Part shown: positions 33,090-42,159 of the stretch, one piece after another | How positions within the stretch are numbered: the stretch's first letter is position 1 | Layout of the letters: the number at the start of each line of letters is the position of its first letter | Origin: an uncultured Paracoccaceae bacterium | GTDB taxonomy: Bacteria > Pseudomonadota > Alphaproteobacteria > Rhodobacterales > Rhodobacteraceae | Assembly (NCBI GenBank): GCA_947488605.1 | Contig: CANKZJ010000008.1 | Coordinates: 1 to 64,000, forward strand | DNA length: 64,000 bases | Direction of reading: 5' to 3' | The notes under the pieces: generated by a model | The model's database searches: none | Told to the model about the DNA's origin: nothing | The model's input: the letters and a program-made list of their open reading frames with translations, nothing else | Program-made: the position numbers and the translations under genes

Positions 33090-34958
33090 ATGACACAGCA
33101 ACCAGCCACGCCAACCAAGACCGGATACGATGTCATCCAGGGGTATCTACGCAGTTTGGACAGCTCTCCGGGTGTCTACCGTATGCTCGATGCCGACAGC
33201 CGTGTTCTGTATGTCGGCAAGGCGCGCAACCTAAAGGCACGGGTGTCGAATTATTCCCGTCCGGGCCAACATTCACCTCGTATCGCGCGGATGATCCGCG
33301 AAACATCGTCGATGATGTTTCTGACGACGCGCACCGAAACAGAGGCGTTGTTGCTTGAGCAAAACCTGATCAAGCAGTTGAAACCGCGCTACAATGTCCT
33401 TCTGCGCGATGACAAATCATTTCCCAATATCATGGTCACCAAAGATCACGCCTTTCCGATGATCAAAAAACACCGTGGCGCGAAGAAACAGAAGGGGAAC
33501 TACTACGGGCCTTTCGCGGGCGCGGGTGCTGTAAACCGTACTCTCAATCAACTGCAACGGGTCTTCTTGCTGCGCAATTGCTCCGACAGTGACTTTGAAA
33601 CCCGCACGCGGCCATGCTTGCAATATCAGATCAAACGCTGCTCCGGTCCGTGTTGCGGGTTGATTGCAGAGAGTGATTATCAGGCGTCGGTCCGCGATGC
33701 CGAGAAATTCTTGCAAGGCCGGACCAAAGGCATTCAGGAAGCGCTTGCCAAACAAATGCAAGACGCCAGCGCAGCGATGGAGTTCGAGCGTGCCGCCGCC
33801 ATGCGCGACCGCATCAAGGCGCTGACGCAAGTACAATCCGCCCAAGGCATCAATCCGCAGAACACAGCTGAGGCCGACGTGATCGCCCTACACCGCGACG
33901 GCGGGCAAGCTTGCGTACAGGTCTTTTTTATTCGCGCCAATCAAAACTGGGGAAACCACGACTACTATCCACGCATCAGCGGCGACGAGGATGCGTCCGA
34001 AGTCATGGAAGCCTTCGTTGGTCAGTTTTATTCCAACCGCGAACCGCCCCGCATGCTGATCCTGTCGCATGGTCTGGATAACGACGATCTGATGGCCGCA
34101 GCGCTGGCCGAAAAGGCCGAGCGCAAGGTCGAGATCACCGTGCCGCAGCGCGGTGAAAAGGCCGAACTGGTGCAAAACGCCCTGCGCAACGCCCGCGAAA
34201 GCCTTGCGCGCAAGATGTCTGAAACCGCGACGCAGGCGCGCCTGCTTAAAGGCGTGGCAGAAGCATTCGATATGGAAAAAGTCCCCCAGCGGATCGAAGT
34301 CTACGACAACTCACACATTCAAGGTGCCCACGCTGTTGGCGCCATGGTTGTGGCGGGGCCCGATGGTTTCGACAAAAACCAATACCGCAAGTTCAATATC
34401 AAAGACGAAAGTCTCACGCCCGGCGATGACTTTGGCATGATGAAAGAGGTCCTGACCCGCCGCTTCCAACGCCTGCTCAAGGAAGACCCCGAACGCACAT
34501 TGGGCACATGGCCCGATCTGCTGCTGATCGATGGCGGCCAAGGCCAGGTTAGCGCCGTGCGGGAAATCATGGATACCCTCGGGGTCAGCGACATTCCCAT
34601 GGTAGGGGTGGCAAAAGGCCTCGACCGTGACGCGGGCAAAGAGGAATTTCACCGCACTGGCAAACCCGTCATGGCGCTGCGGCACAACGATCCTGTCCTC
34701 TATTTCATCCAACGGATGCGGGATGAAGTGCACCGCTTTGCCATCGGTACGCACCGCGCGAAGAGGTCAAAGGCAATCGGAGCTACGCCTCTTGATGATG
34801 TGCCGGGCGTTGGGGCCACCCGCAAACGAGCGTTGCTGGCGCACTTCGGGTCAGCCAAGGCCGTAGCGCGTGCAAACTTGGCAGATTTGAAGGCCGTCGA
34901 TGGTGTATCTGCAAAACTAGCGCAAACGGTCTATGATTATTTTCACGAGAATGGTTAG
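33090..34958 (+). CDS. uvrC: UvrABC excinuclease subunit C
   Basis: The 622-residue protein has the GIY-YIG nuclease domain (SPGVYRMLDADSRVLYVGKARNLKAR), the Cys-rich SGPCCGLI region, the UvrB-binding UVR segment (MEFERAAAMRDRIKAL), the RNase-H-like C nuclease (EVYDNSHIQGAHAVGAMVV, LLLIDGGQGQ, HRFAIGTHR) and a tandem helix-hairpin-helix end. It makes both incisions in nucleotide excision repair. ATG 33090 (MTQQPATPTK) fits homologue length better than the GTG at 33021. No LexA-type box is seen upstream, but a DnaA box is. Its stop overlaps the convergent LysE gene by 4 bases. Confidence 0.97.
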   Translation: MTQQPATPTKTGYDVIQGYLRSLDSSPGVYRMLDADSRVLYVGKARNLKARVSNYSRPGQHSPRIARMIRETSSMMFLTTRTETEALLLEQNLIKQLKPRYNVLLRDDKSFPNIMVTKDHAFPMIKKHRGAKKQKGNYYGPFAGAGAVNRTLNQLQRVFLLRNCSDSDFETRTRPCLQYQIKRCSGPCCGLIAESDYQASVRDAEKFLQGRTKGIQEALAKQMQDASAAMEFERAAAMRDRIKALTQVQSAQGINPQNTAEADVIALHRDGGQACVQVFFIRANQNWGNHDYYPRISGDEDASEVMEAFVGQFYSNREPPRMLILSHGLDNDDLMAAALAEKAERKVEITVPQRGEKAELVQNALRNARESLARKMSETATQARLLKGVAEAFDMEKVPQRIEVYDNSHIQGAHAVGAMVVAGPDGFDKNQYRKFNIKDESLTPGDDFGMMKEVLTRRFQRLLKEDPERTLGTWPDLLLIDGGQGQVSAVREIMDTLGVSDIPMVGVAKGLDRDAGKEEFHRTGKPVMALRHNDPVLYFIQRMRDEVHRFAIGTHRAKRSKAIGATPLDDVPGVGATRKRALLAHFGSAKAVARANLADLKAVDGVSAKLAQTVYDYFHENG

Positions 34959-35596
34959 CCGCGGCTTGTCAGCAGTCGCAGGCCCGCAAAGGCAAAGAAT
35001 GTACCCAACACGCCTTGGATCGCACGCCGCGATTTGCCGTAAAGCCGCACCATTGCTGGGGTAGAAAAGGCAATGGCGTACAAAGCGTGAATGCCAATCG
35101 ACAAGACAGATGTCCCAACGACTATTGTTGCCGCGACCCAGACAGGTGCGCCCTCTTGCAAGCCAAGAGAGATGATCGCAATCCATGACAACGCAGCCTT
35201 CGGGTTGGTCATCTGCACGATGTATCCTCGACGGAAGTACCCAAACGCCGACCTGCGCTTGCCCGTAACTGCCAAGGCCTCAATATCGTGATTTGAAGCC
35301 GCCGATTTGAATGATTTATAGGCAAGCCAAAGCAGATAAAGTCCACCAAATATCTTGATCGCCAATAGGGCTGACGCATAGGTGGCCAACAGCGCTGATA
35401 GACCGAATACGGTCAATAATGCCCAAGTGAACGAACCCGTTGCCACGCCCATTGCAAGCGATAATCCCGATGCACGACTGACGCTCATGGAGGTGCCAAT
35501 GACCGCTAATACATTCGGTCCGGGACTTGCGAGCGCCAGCATAAATGCGGCGTAAGCCAGCAAGATGCCGGGTAAATAGATGGAAATTTCAGACAT
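34955..35596 (-). CDS. LysE-family amino-acid exporter
   Basis: The 213-residue inner-membrane protein has six predicted helices and the family start LALASPGPNVLAVIGTSMS, with GVATGSFTWALLTVFG, IFGGLYLLWLAYKS and RGYIVQMTNPKAALSW. LysE/RhtB transporters export amino acids or lactones such as lysine, homoserine and threonine. AAGGGA lies upstream of the ATG. A GTTC-N7-GTTC sequence 27 bases upstream of the start suggests LexA control. Confidence 0.9.
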   Translation of the reverse strand: MSEISIYLPGILLAYAAFMLALASPGPNVLAVIGTSMSVSRASGLSLAMGVATGSFTWALLTVFGLSALLATYASALLAIKIFGGLYLLWLAYKSFKSAASNHDIEALAVTGKRRSAFGYFRRGYIVQMTNPKAALSWIAIISLGLQEGAPVWVAATIVVGTSVLSIGIHALYAIAFSTPAMVRLYGKSRRAIQGVLGTFFAFAGLRLLTSRG

Positions 35597-35623
35597 GGCG
35601 GTCCCTTTCGTACTTTAGCGCAT

Positions 35624-35638
35624 GTTCACATAATGTTC
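35624..35638. promoter_or_regulatory. Putative LexA (SOS) box
   Basis: GTTC-ACATAAT-GTTC matches GTTC-N7-GTTC, the direct-repeat LexA site known from Rhodobacter and other alphaproteobacteria. It lies between the LysE gene (start 35596) and pgsA (start 35739), close enough to the LysE start to act on its promoter. Confidence 0.5.
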
Positions 35639-35738
35639 CCGCCACAAGTTGAATGCAAACGAATTCGCCTTTGAACTGCTGCAGCGAACGGTGCTTACCC
35701 CTCTAGCGCCCGCCCCCAACCCGCGCTACCACTAGCTT

Positions 35739-36407
35739 ATGACAATGAACCTGCCCAACACTCTTACGATCCTGCGCCTTGCTGCGGCCCCCGGCATCGT
35801 CATCATGTTTTTGTATTTCCACCGCCCTTTGGCGGATTGGTTTGCGCTGACGCTTTTCATACTTGCCGCCATCACCGATTTTCTTGACGGCTATCTGGCC
35901 CGCGCATGGAAGCAGGAGAGCAAACTTGGCACGATGCTGGACCCGATTGCGGATAAGGCAATGGTCATCATCGCGTTGGTCGTCATTACCGGATTTTCAG
36001 GCATGAATCCGTGGATTTTGCTGCCCGCGACGCTCGTCATCTTCCGCGAGGTTTTTGTCTCCGGCCTGCGCGAATTCCTTGGCGACACTGCTGGCACGCT
36101 TAAGGTGACGAACCTCGCCAAATGGAAGACCACTGCGCAGATGGTAGCGATTTCCATGCTCTTCGCGACTGGCGCGTTCGAGCATTACTTTGGGATGCAA
36201 TCGCTGGCGATGACGTCCGAGATGGTCGACGATGCGATTTCCGGCAGGGGTCCGGATGAGTTTGGCCTTTGGTGGAAATACCAAGGCATGGTCGTCAGCT
36301 GGTGGGGCGGCATTATCATGCTATGGATCGCGGCGTTTCTGACGATGGTCACCGGTTGGGATTATTTCAACAAAGCGCGCCCGCATTTGACGGATACAGC
36401 CCCATGA
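35739..36407 (+). CDS. pgsA: CDP-diacylglycerol-glycerol-3-phosphate 3-phosphatidyltransferase
   Basis: The 222-residue membrane enzyme carries the CDP-alcohol phosphotransferase motif DFLDGYLARAWKQE...GTMLDPIADK, with all three motif aspartates and the Gly spaced correctly. It joins CDP-diacylglycerol and glycerol 3-phosphate, the committed step to phosphatidylglycerol. It begins LPNTLTILRLAAAPG as PgsA proteins do. An insertion of about 30 residues before the last helix (TSEMVDDAISGRGPDEFGLWWKY split) is common in Rhodobacteraceae. It overlaps moaD by ATGA. Confidence 0.95.
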   Translation: MTMNLPNTLTILRLAAAPGIVIMFLYFHRPLADWFALTLFILAAITDFLDGYLARAWKQESKLGTMLDPIADKAMVIIALVVITGFSGMNPWILLPATLVIFREVFVSGLREFLGDTAGTLKVTNLAKWKTTAQMVAISMLFATGAFEHYFGMQSLAMTSEMVDDAISGRGPDEFGLWWKYQGMVVSWWGGIIMLWIAAFLTMVTGWDYFNKARPHLTDTAP

Positions 36408-36649
36408 ACGTGGTTTACTTTGCATGGGTCCGCGAACGGATCGGCCTGCCGCAGGAAACCGTCAAGACCGAGGCGGCGACCGTCAATGACCTTATTGCGG
36501 AACTCAGCGCGCGCGAAGAGCGTTATGCGGCGGCATTTGCCGATATCAGCGCATTGCGTGTCGCACTGGATCAAGAGCTTTCGGATTTCAATGCACCACT
36601 TGCCGGTGTCCGCGAAGTGGCGTTCTTTCCCCCAATGACGGGTGGCTAA
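36404..36649 (+). CDS. moaD: Molybdopterin synthase small subunit
   Basis: The 81-residue ubiquitin-like protein starts VYFAWVRERIG and ends PPMTGG; the terminal Gly-Gly is adenylated and thiocarboxylated to donate sulfur for molybdopterin formation. The ATG overlaps the pgsA stop (ATGA), and the TAA overlaps the moaE ATG (TAATG), so the two synthase subunits are coupled. Confidence 0.95.
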   Translation: MNVVYFAWVRERIGLPQETVKTEAATVNDLIAELSAREERYAAAFADISALRVALDQELSDFNAPLAGVREVAFFPPMTGG

Positions 36650-37089
36650 TGACGGTCCGCGTCCAATCAGAGCCGTTTGACACAGGGGCCGAGTTGAACC
36701 GGTTTGCCCAAGGGCGCCGTGATGTGGGTGCTGTTGTCAGCTTTACAGGTGTTGTCCGCGACACTGCAGGCGATCTGCAAGAAATGCTGATCGAGCATTA
36801 TCCGGGCATGACCGAAAGCGCGATTTCCAACATTGCTGATGAAGCCGTCACGCGCTGGAACCTTGATGATGTGTTGGTCATCCACCGCTTTGGGGCTTTG
36901 ACACCGGGCACGCCCATTATGATGGTCGCGACAGCATCAGCGCACCGCGCGGCAGCATTCGAGGCCGCTGATTTCTTGATGGATTATCTGAAATCGCGCG
37001 CACCCTTCTGGAAAAAAGAAGTCACATCAAAAGGTGCGTCCTGGGTTGCCGCCAAAGACGAAGACGAAGACGCGCTCAAACGCTGGTAA
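36649..37089 (+). CDS. moaE: Molybdopterin synthase catalytic subunit
   Basis: The 146-residue protein has GAVVSFTGVVRD, EMLIEHYPGMTE, HRFGALTPG, the AHRAAAFEAADFLMDYLKSRAPFWKKE segment (split here by its Arg and Lys) with the active Lys pair, and a WVAAK end. With MoaD it inserts two sulfurs into cyclic pyranopterin monophosphate. The length is typical. It ends the uvrC-side pgsA-moaD-moaE operon. Confidence 0.96.
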   Translation: MTVRVQSEPFDTGAELNRFAQGRRDVGAVVSFTGVVRDTAGDLQEMLIEHYPGMTESAISNIADEAVTRWNLDDVLVIHRFGALTPGTPIMMVATASAHRAAAFEAADFLMDYLKSRAPFWKKEVTSKGASWVAAKDEDEDALKRW

Positions 37090-37097
37090 GGCCGGTT

Positions 37098-37694
37098 CTA
37101 GCTTGGCCAAACCTCTGCCGGATCACGCGCCAACGCGGCGCAGGGCGTGTGACGCGGACAAGTCGTCAGGTGATTGTTAATCAGTCCGGTCGCTTCCATG
37201 AACGCGTAAATGATCGTTGGTCCGCAAAACTTAAACCCAGCTTTCTTAAGGTCCTTCGATATTTTCGCTGTCAGCGGAGTTTGTGTCGGGATCAACGCGC
37301 GATCCGCATGTGTTGTCCGCAAAGGCACACCATCCACATAATCCCACAGGAACCGATCAAATCCCTGCTTGGCTTCGATCTCCTGCCAGGCGCGGGCATT
37401 CGTAATTGCCGCTTCAATCTTGCCGCGATGACGGATGATACCTGCATTGCCAAGCAAGCGTTCCACGTCGTTGTCGCCCCATTCAGCGATGATGTTGGGA
37501 TCAAATTCAAGGAACGCGTCCCTGAAGTTTTCACGCTTTTTCAGGATCGTGATCCACGACAGACCCGCCTGAAACCCATCAAGGATAAGCTTCTCCCAAA
37601 GGGTGCGGCTGTCGTACTCTGGCACGCCCCATTCAGTGTCATGGTAGTCGATATAAATCTGGTCGGGGCCAGCCCATCCACATCGTTCCGTCAT
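37098..37694 (-). CDS. tag: DNA-3-methyladenine glycosylase I
   Basis: The 198-residue protein has the Tag zinc-snap residues: Cys5 and His18 at the N-terminus (RCGWAGPDQIYIDYHDTEWG) and His/Cys near the end (NNHLTTCPRH). It also has FQAGLSWITILKKRENFR with the active region and LLGNAGIIRHRGKIEA for the helix-hairpin-helix. It excises 3-methyladenine from alkylated DNA. AAGGA precedes the ATG. It is convergent with moaE and separated by 8 bases. Confidence 0.95.
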   Translation of the reverse strand: MTERCGWAGPDQIYIDYHDTEWGVPEYDSRTLWEKLILDGFQAGLSWITILKKRENFRDAFLEFDPNIIAEWGDNDVERLLGNAGIIRHRGKIEAAITNARAWQEIEAKQGFDRFLWDYVDGVPLRTTHADRALIPTQTPLTAKISKDLKKAGFKFCGPTIIYAFMEATGLINNHLTTCPRHTPCAALARDPAEVWPS

Positions 37695-37761
37695 TTGCTG
37701 TCCTTAACCGATTATTAGCGCCCAATGAGCGATATTCGCGGCCTTAGTATGGAGCTCTCGA

Positions 37762-38568
37762 ATGCAAAACACCACGCTCAGCCACGTGCAAATCGAGCAG
37801 CAGGGACTGGCTGATCCTTTCAGCTATGCAATGGGCAGCCGAGATGCCGATATTTTGCAACTTGTCGCTGATGCGCTGGCAGCAGGACGGGCACAGTTGG
37901 CCTTTCATCGCGTTGTGACCGCAGACGATCATACGCTGACAGCTTTTCACGAAGGGCTTGTGCGGTTAGTCGATGAAGATGGGCGGATCATTCCCGCGGG
38001 CCATTTCATGCCCTTGATTGAGCAGACAGAACTGGGGCGGCGGCTTGATTGCATGACTTTAGGGCTCGCTTTTGCACAATTGACCCAACACGAGGCATTG
38101 CGGCTTTCGGTCAATCTGTCGGCGCGTTCAATTGGTGACGGCGAATGGCGCCGTATCCTTGACCGCAATTTGCAAGAGCGTCCCGACTTTGGCGAAAGGC
38201 TCATCTTCGAAATCAGTGAAACGTCAGCGATGATGCTGCATGAAAACGTGACCCGCTTCATGAGTGAAATGCAACCTCTTGGCGTGGGCTTTGCATTGGA
38301 CGGGTTTGGGGCAGGTCTGACCGCATTTCGGCACCTTAAGACATTCTTTTTCGATCTCGTCAAAATCGACAAAAGCTTTGTGCGCGGAATTGACCAAGAC
38401 CCCGACAATCAGGTTCTGACCGAAGCACTCATCACTGTCGCGCATCAGTTTGAAATGTTCGCCGTCGCCGATGGTGTTGAAACAGCAGCCGAGGCCGATT
38501 TTCTGATTTCGCTAGGTGTCGATTGCTTGCAGGGGCATTACTTCGGTGTGCCGTCATCCACACTTTAG
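37762..38568 (+). CDS. EAL-domain protein, probably degenerate
   Basis: The 268-residue protein is a stand-alone EAL domain with no sensor part. The signature is EGL (E64) instead of EAL. NLSA, the ISE Glu, VKIDKSF Lys, DGVET Glu and the QGHYFG Gln are present, but the metal-binding pair DDFG is DGFG, losing the second Asp. Phosphodiesterase activity on cyclic di-GMP is therefore doubtful; binding or a protein-interaction role is possible. A diguanylate cyclase is encoded at 52.4-53.2 kb. Confidence 0.85.
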   Translation: MQNTTLSHVQIEQQGLADPFSYAMGSRDADILQLVADALAAGRAQLAFHRVVTADDHTLTAFHEGLVRLVDEDGRIIPAGHFMPLIEQTELGRRLDCMTLGLAFAQLTQHEALRLSVNLSARSIGDGEWRRILDRNLQERPDFGERLIFEISETSAMMLHENVTRFMSEMQPLGVGFALDGFGAGLTAFRHLKTFFFDLVKIDKSFVRGIDQDPDNQVLTEALITVAHQFEMFAVADGVETAAEADFLISLGVDCLQGHYFGVPSSTL

Positions 38569-38717
38569 TGAATTGCGCTGGGCGCATAGGGGCTTTGATT
38601 TGCCCTACGTCAACTTTCTGATTACCCAGCACGTCCAACGGCAGTTGGGATTATCTTGCACCTGATACGTGTAAATGGCACCTTCAAGGCCGGGAACATA
38701 TATGGAGGGAACCATTC

Positions 38718-39893
38718 ATGACCAACGTTGTTATCGCATCAGCCGCCCGTACCGCCGTGGGCAGCTTTGGCGGATCATTCGCAAACACACCGGCCCACGA
38801 TCTGGGTGCCGCCATTTTGGAAGCTGTCGTGGAACGCGCCGGTATCGACAAATCGGAAGTGAGCGAAACAATCCTCGGTCAGGTTCTTACAGCCGCCCAA
38901 GGCCAGAACCCCGCGCGTCAGGCGCATATCAATGCGGGCCTTCCACAGGAATCTGCGGCTTGGGGCATCAACCAAGTTTGCGGTTCCGGTCTTCGTGCCG
39001 TTGCCCTTGGTGCGCAGCACATTCAGCTGGGTGACGCGTCTATTGTTGCCGCTGGCGGTCAGGAAAACATGACGCTGTCCACGCATGCCGCACACCTGCG
39101 CGCTGGTCAGAAAATGGGCGATATGAAGTACATCGATACCATGATCCGCGATGGTCTGTGGGATGCCTTCAACAACTACCATATGGGCCAAACTGCTGAA
39201 AACGTGGCGGAAAAATTCCAAATTACACGTGACATGCAGGATGAATTTGCCGTTGCCTCACAAAACAAAGCAGAAGCTGCGCAAAACGCTGGCCGGTTTG
39301 ACGATGAAATCGCGGCTTTCACCGTGAAGACACGCAAGGGCGATATCGTCGTTGATAAAGACGAATACATTCGCCACGGCGCAACAATGGAAGCCATGCA
39401 AAAACTGCGTCCTGCATTCATGAAGGACGGCTCGGTCACTGCGGCAAACGCGTCTGGCCTGAATGATGGCGCGGCGGCGACTTTGCTGATGTCTGCGGAC
39501 GAGGCTGAAAAGCGCGGGATCGAACCGCTGGCCCGCATCGCATCCTATGCGACAGCCGGTCTCGACCCATCGATCATGGGTGTGGGTCCGATCTATGCCT
39601 CGCAAAAGGCACTGGATAAAGCAGGCTGGTCTGTTGGCGATCTCGATCTGGTTGAAGCCAACGAAGCTTTTGCCGCACAGGCCTGTGCTGTGAACAAAGA
39701 AATGGGTTGGGACCCTGAAATCGTTAACGTGAACGGCGGCGCAATCGCAATTGGCCACCCGATTGGTGCATCCGGCTGTCGCGTCCTGAACACGCTGCTG
39801 TTCGAGATGAAGCGTCGCGGTGCCAAAAAAGGCCTCGCCACACTTTGCATTGGTGGTGGCATGGGCGTCGCTATGTGTATTGAGCGCCCCTGA
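38718..39893 (+). CDS. phaA: Acetyl-CoA acetyltransferase
   Basis: The 391-residue thiolase has the acyl-accepting Cys in [12 protein letters not shown] (about residue 89), the His of [15 protein letters not shown] and the second Cys in [10 protein letters not shown]. It condenses two acetyl-CoA to acetoacetyl-CoA. GGAGGG lies upstream of ATG. With phaB 70 bases downstream it supplies (R)-3-hydroxybutyryl-CoA for polyhydroxybutyrate; the polymerase is not in the window. Confidence 0.96.
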   Translation: MTNVVIASAARTAVGSFGGSFANTPAHDLGAAILEAVVERAGIDKSEVSETILGQVLTAAQGQNPARQAHINAGLPQESAAWGINQVCGSGLRAVALGAQHIQLGDASIVAAGGQENMTLSTHAAHLRAGQKMGDMKYIDTMIRDGLWDAFNNYHMGQTAENVAEKFQITRDMQDEFAVASQNKAEAAQNAGRFDDEIAAFTVKTRKGDIVVDKDEYIRHGATMEAMQKLRPAFMKDGSVTAANASGLNDGAAATLLMSADEAEKRGIEPLARIASYATAGLDPSIMGVGPIYASQKALDKAGWSVGDLDLVEANEAFAAQACAVNKEMGWDPEIVNVNGGAIAIGHPIGASGCRVLNTLLFEMKRRGAKKGLATLCIGGGMGVAMCIERP

Positions 39894-39901
39894 TCTAAAT
39901 C

Positions 39902-39927
39902 AAGGCGGTGCAACCCTGCGCCGCCTT
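39902..39927 (+). promoter_or_regulatory. Intercistronic hairpin between phaA and phaB
   Basis: AAGGCGGTGC (39902-39911) pairs with GCGCCGCCTT (39918-39927), ten pairs with one wobble and a six-base loop. Lacking a T-run, it probably stabilises the phaA mRNA end or dampens read-through into phaB. Confidence 0.5.
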
Positions 39928-39963
39928 ACACCTTTATTATCAAATACCTGAGGAGGAATTATT

Positions 39964-40689
39964 ATGGGACGTGTCGCACTCGTCACGGGCGGCTCGCGCG
40001 GAATTGGCGCAGCTATCGCAACAGCACTACAAGATATGGGATGCACAGTTGCCGCAACTTATGCGGGCAACGATGAAAAGGCTGCGGCTTTTACAGCCGA
40101 AACAGGCATCAAGACGTACAAATGGGACGTCGGCAATTATGAGGCGTGTCAGGCCGGCATCGCGCAGATCGAAGCGGACCTCGGCCCTGTTGAAATCCTT
40201 GTGAACAACGCAGGCATCACCCGCGACGCGCCATTCCATAAGATGACACCACAGCAGTGGCACGAATGCATTGACACCAACCTGAACGGCGTCTTCAACA
40301 TGACGCACAATGTTTGGGGCGGTATGCGTGAGCGCAAGTTCGGGCGCGTTGTGACGATTTCTTCGATCAACGGCCAAAAAGGTCAGTTCGCCCAAGCCAA
40401 CTATGCAGCCACAAAAGCGGGCGACATCGGCTTTACGAAGTCACTGGCCCAAGAAGGCGCGCGCGCTGGCATCACAGTGAACATCGTGGCCCCCGGCTAT
40501 ATCAACACAGAGATGATGAGCACGATCCCCGAAAAAGTGATGAACGACGTGATCTTGCCGCAAATCCCAGTAGGTCGCCTTGGCGAAGCTTCCGAGATTG
40601 CACGCGCGGTTTGCTTCCTGGCATCTGACGATGCTGGTTTCGTGACAGGATCTACATTGTCCGCAAACGGCGGTCAGTACATGTCCTAA
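39964..40689 (+). CDS. phaB: Acetoacetyl-CoA reductase
   Basis: The 241-residue SDR has TGGSRGIGAAIA, LVNNAGITRD, the catalytic Ser in VVTISSINGQKGQ, and YAATKAG with Tyr and Lys; SINGQKGQFAQ is typical of PhaB. It reduces acetoacetyl-CoA with NADPH to (R)-3-hydroxybutyryl-CoA. A strong GAGGAGG sits before ATG. A clear terminator follows at 40712, ending the phaAB operon. Confidence 0.96.
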   Translation: MGRVALVTGGSRGIGAAIATALQDMGCTVAATYAGNDEKAAAFTAETGIKTYKWDVGNYEACQAGIAQIEADLGPVEILVNNAGITRDAPFHKMTPQQWHECIDTNLNGVFNMTHNVWGGMRERKFGRVVTISSINGQKGQFAQANYAATKAGDIGFTKSLAQEGARAGITVNIVAPGYINTEMMSTIPEKVMNDVILPQIPVGRLGEASEIARAVCFLASDDAGFVTGSTLSANGGQYMS

Positions 40690-40711
40690 GCCATACGGAC
40701 GGGCAAAAAAT

Positions 40712-40744
40712 AAGGGCCACGCTGATCAGGCGTGGCCCTTTTTC
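40712..40744 (+). terminator. Intrinsic terminator after phaB
   Basis: AAGGGCCACGC (40712-40722) and GCGTGGCCCTT (40730-40740) form an 11-bp stem followed by TTT. The mirror side also has an A-run, so it may also end transcripts from the small minus-strand gene at 40784. Confidence 0.9.
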
Positions 40745-40783
40745 GTTCGGGTGCATCGATGCCCCCGTAGCGAAAACTGAAAC

Positions 40784-40894
40784 TTACTTGCGGCGTGTGA
40801 ACCAACGCACTGCATTGCGCAGTGCCTCGGCACGCTCTTGGTGCGCGCGTTGGATACCTTCACGGATGCGGGGGCTTGTTGTTGTCTCGTACAT
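40784..40894 (-). CDS. 36-residue Arg-rich small protein
   Basis: An ATG at 40894 with AAGGA upstream begins a 36-residue product, MYETTTSPRIREGI onwards, ending AVRWFTRRK before TAA. It forms one amphipathic helix with alternating Arg/Glu/Ala. Such short basic proteins resemble the DUF1127-type peptides of Rhodobacteraceae that bind RNA or accompany small RNAs, but the family is not certain. It shares the phaB terminator and lies opposite a LysR gene. Confidence 0.6.
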   Translation of the reverse strand: MYETTTSPRIREGIQRAHQERAEALRNAVRWFTRRK

Positions 40895-40983
40895 GGTGTG
40901 TTTCCTTGAATGTGTTTGTTTGTCTTGATGTCCTTAATATGCGTATTGTGTGCCAGTTGGACAAACGAGACTTTCTATTGCTT

Positions 40984-41004
40984 CAGTTAAGCTGTATTAA
41001 ACTG
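40984..41004. promoter_or_regulatory. Palindrome at the LysR start
   Basis: CAGTT (40984-40988) and AACTG (41000-41004) are inverted around an 11-base AT-rich centre, ending 4 bases before the LysR ATG. The pattern suits an autoregulatory site. Confidence 0.4.
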
Positions 41005-41008
41005 AACT

Positions 41009-41950
41009 ATGTCAGATAGATTACCCCCACTCACCGCCTTGCGCGCTTTTGAAGCCGCGGCACGTCATATGTCGTTTGCTAAGGCGGCGGCCGAACTTAA
41101 CGTCACTCCTGCAGCATTATCTTATCAAATTAAGGCTTTAGAGGCGGATTTGGGTCAACCCGTCTTTCGCAGACTTAATCGCGCCGTAGAGTTGACCGAG
41201 GCGGGACGCTGCCTTGCGCCGGGCGCAACGGACGCCTTTACAACACTCTCTACAGCATGGCGCAGCACAAAAAGGTTAACTGACAGTGGCGTCCTGACCG
41301 TGACCGCGGGCCCTGCCTTTACGTCAAAGTGGCTTGCCCCTCGCATGTACAATTTCGCACAGGCTCATGAAGAGATTGACCTGCGGTTTTCAGCGACGTT
41401 GCGCATCGTTGATTTCAATCGCGACGAGGTTGATGTCGCGATCCGCTTCGGTCTGGGTGGTGATGAAGGCGTGTACTCCCGCCCTATCTTTGACGAATGG
41501 ATGACCCCGATGATGACCCCGCGATTGGCGCAGGAATTCGACACACCTGCGAAACTTGCACAAGCCACGTTCATCCATGACGATTCGATCAACTTTCTGA
41601 AACTTCCAACCGGATGGGATGCCTGGCTCAAGGCTGCAGGGGTAAAAGCCGATACATCGCATGGCCCCCGATTCTCGCAAGCTGACCATGCTATTGATGC
41701 GGCAGTCGCTGGTGCCGGGGTCGTCATGGGGCGTGCATCTCTAGTGGCACGCGCGTTAGAGGACGGACAACTGGTAGCACCTTTTGAGATCGGACTAATT
41801 TCCGAGGCGCAATATCGCTTCATATGCCCTTTGGGTAACGAAAAACGACCGCATATTGCGGCATTCGAAGCATGGGTTTTAAAGGAAATTCAGTCGTCCA
41901 AACACATCTCTGATGGACGGACGTTGATCAACGCAAGTGATTTGCTCTGA
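41009..41950 (+). CDS. LysR-family regulator, GcvA type
   Basis: The 313-residue protein starts LPPLTALRAFEAAARHMSFAKAAAELNVTPAALSYQIKALE (shown in pieces: LPPLTALRAFEAAARHMSF and TPAALSYQIKALEADLG), the signature of GcvA-like LysR regulators. The effector domain has FTSKWLAPRM and VAIRFGLGG as in that subgroup. Targets are unknown: neighbours are a 36-residue gene on one side and YdcH on the other. A palindrome overlaps its likely promoter. Confidence 0.88.
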   Translation: MSDRLPPLTALRAFEAAARHMSFAKAAAELNVTPAALSYQIKALEADLGQPVFRRLNRAVELTEAGRCLAPGATDAFTTLSTAWRSTKRLTDSGVLTVTAGPAFTSKWLAPRMYNFAQAHEEIDLRFSATLRIVDFNRDEVDVAIRFGLGGDEGVYSRPIFDEWMTPMMTPRLAQEFDTPAKLAQATFIHDDSINFLKLPTGWDAWLKAAGVKADTSHGPRFSQADHAIDAAVAGAGVVMGRASLVARALEDGQLVAPFEIGLISEAQYRFICPLGNEKRPHIAAFEAWVLKEIQSSKHISDGRTLINASDLL

Positions 41951-41991
41951 CAGCGGGCGAAACCGCCGCTGCCAGCGCGAATTCATGTGAT

Positions 41992-42159
41992 CTAATGCAT
42001 GCTTAGGCGCGCAATTTCTTCCTTAAGCATCAGTTTTTGTTTCTTGAGTTTTGCAAGTTCAAGATCATCAGACGCTGGACTGCGCTGCATCACTTCAACA
42101 TGCTCCGAGAGGTTTTGATGTTTCTTCTTCAGTTCCTGCAGGTGCGAACTCAAGCTCAT
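41992..42159 (-). CDS. YdcH family (DUF465) small protein
   Basis: The 55-residue protein MSLSSHLQELKKKHQNLSEH and following is a two-helix coiled coil with EVMQRSPASDDLELAKLKKQ between the halves, matching YdcH/DUF465. AGAGGAG lies before the ATG at 42159. Its role is unknown. Confidence 0.85.
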   Translation of the reverse strand: MSLSSHLQELKKKHQNLSEHVEVMQRSPASDDLELAKLKKQKLMLKEEIARLSMH

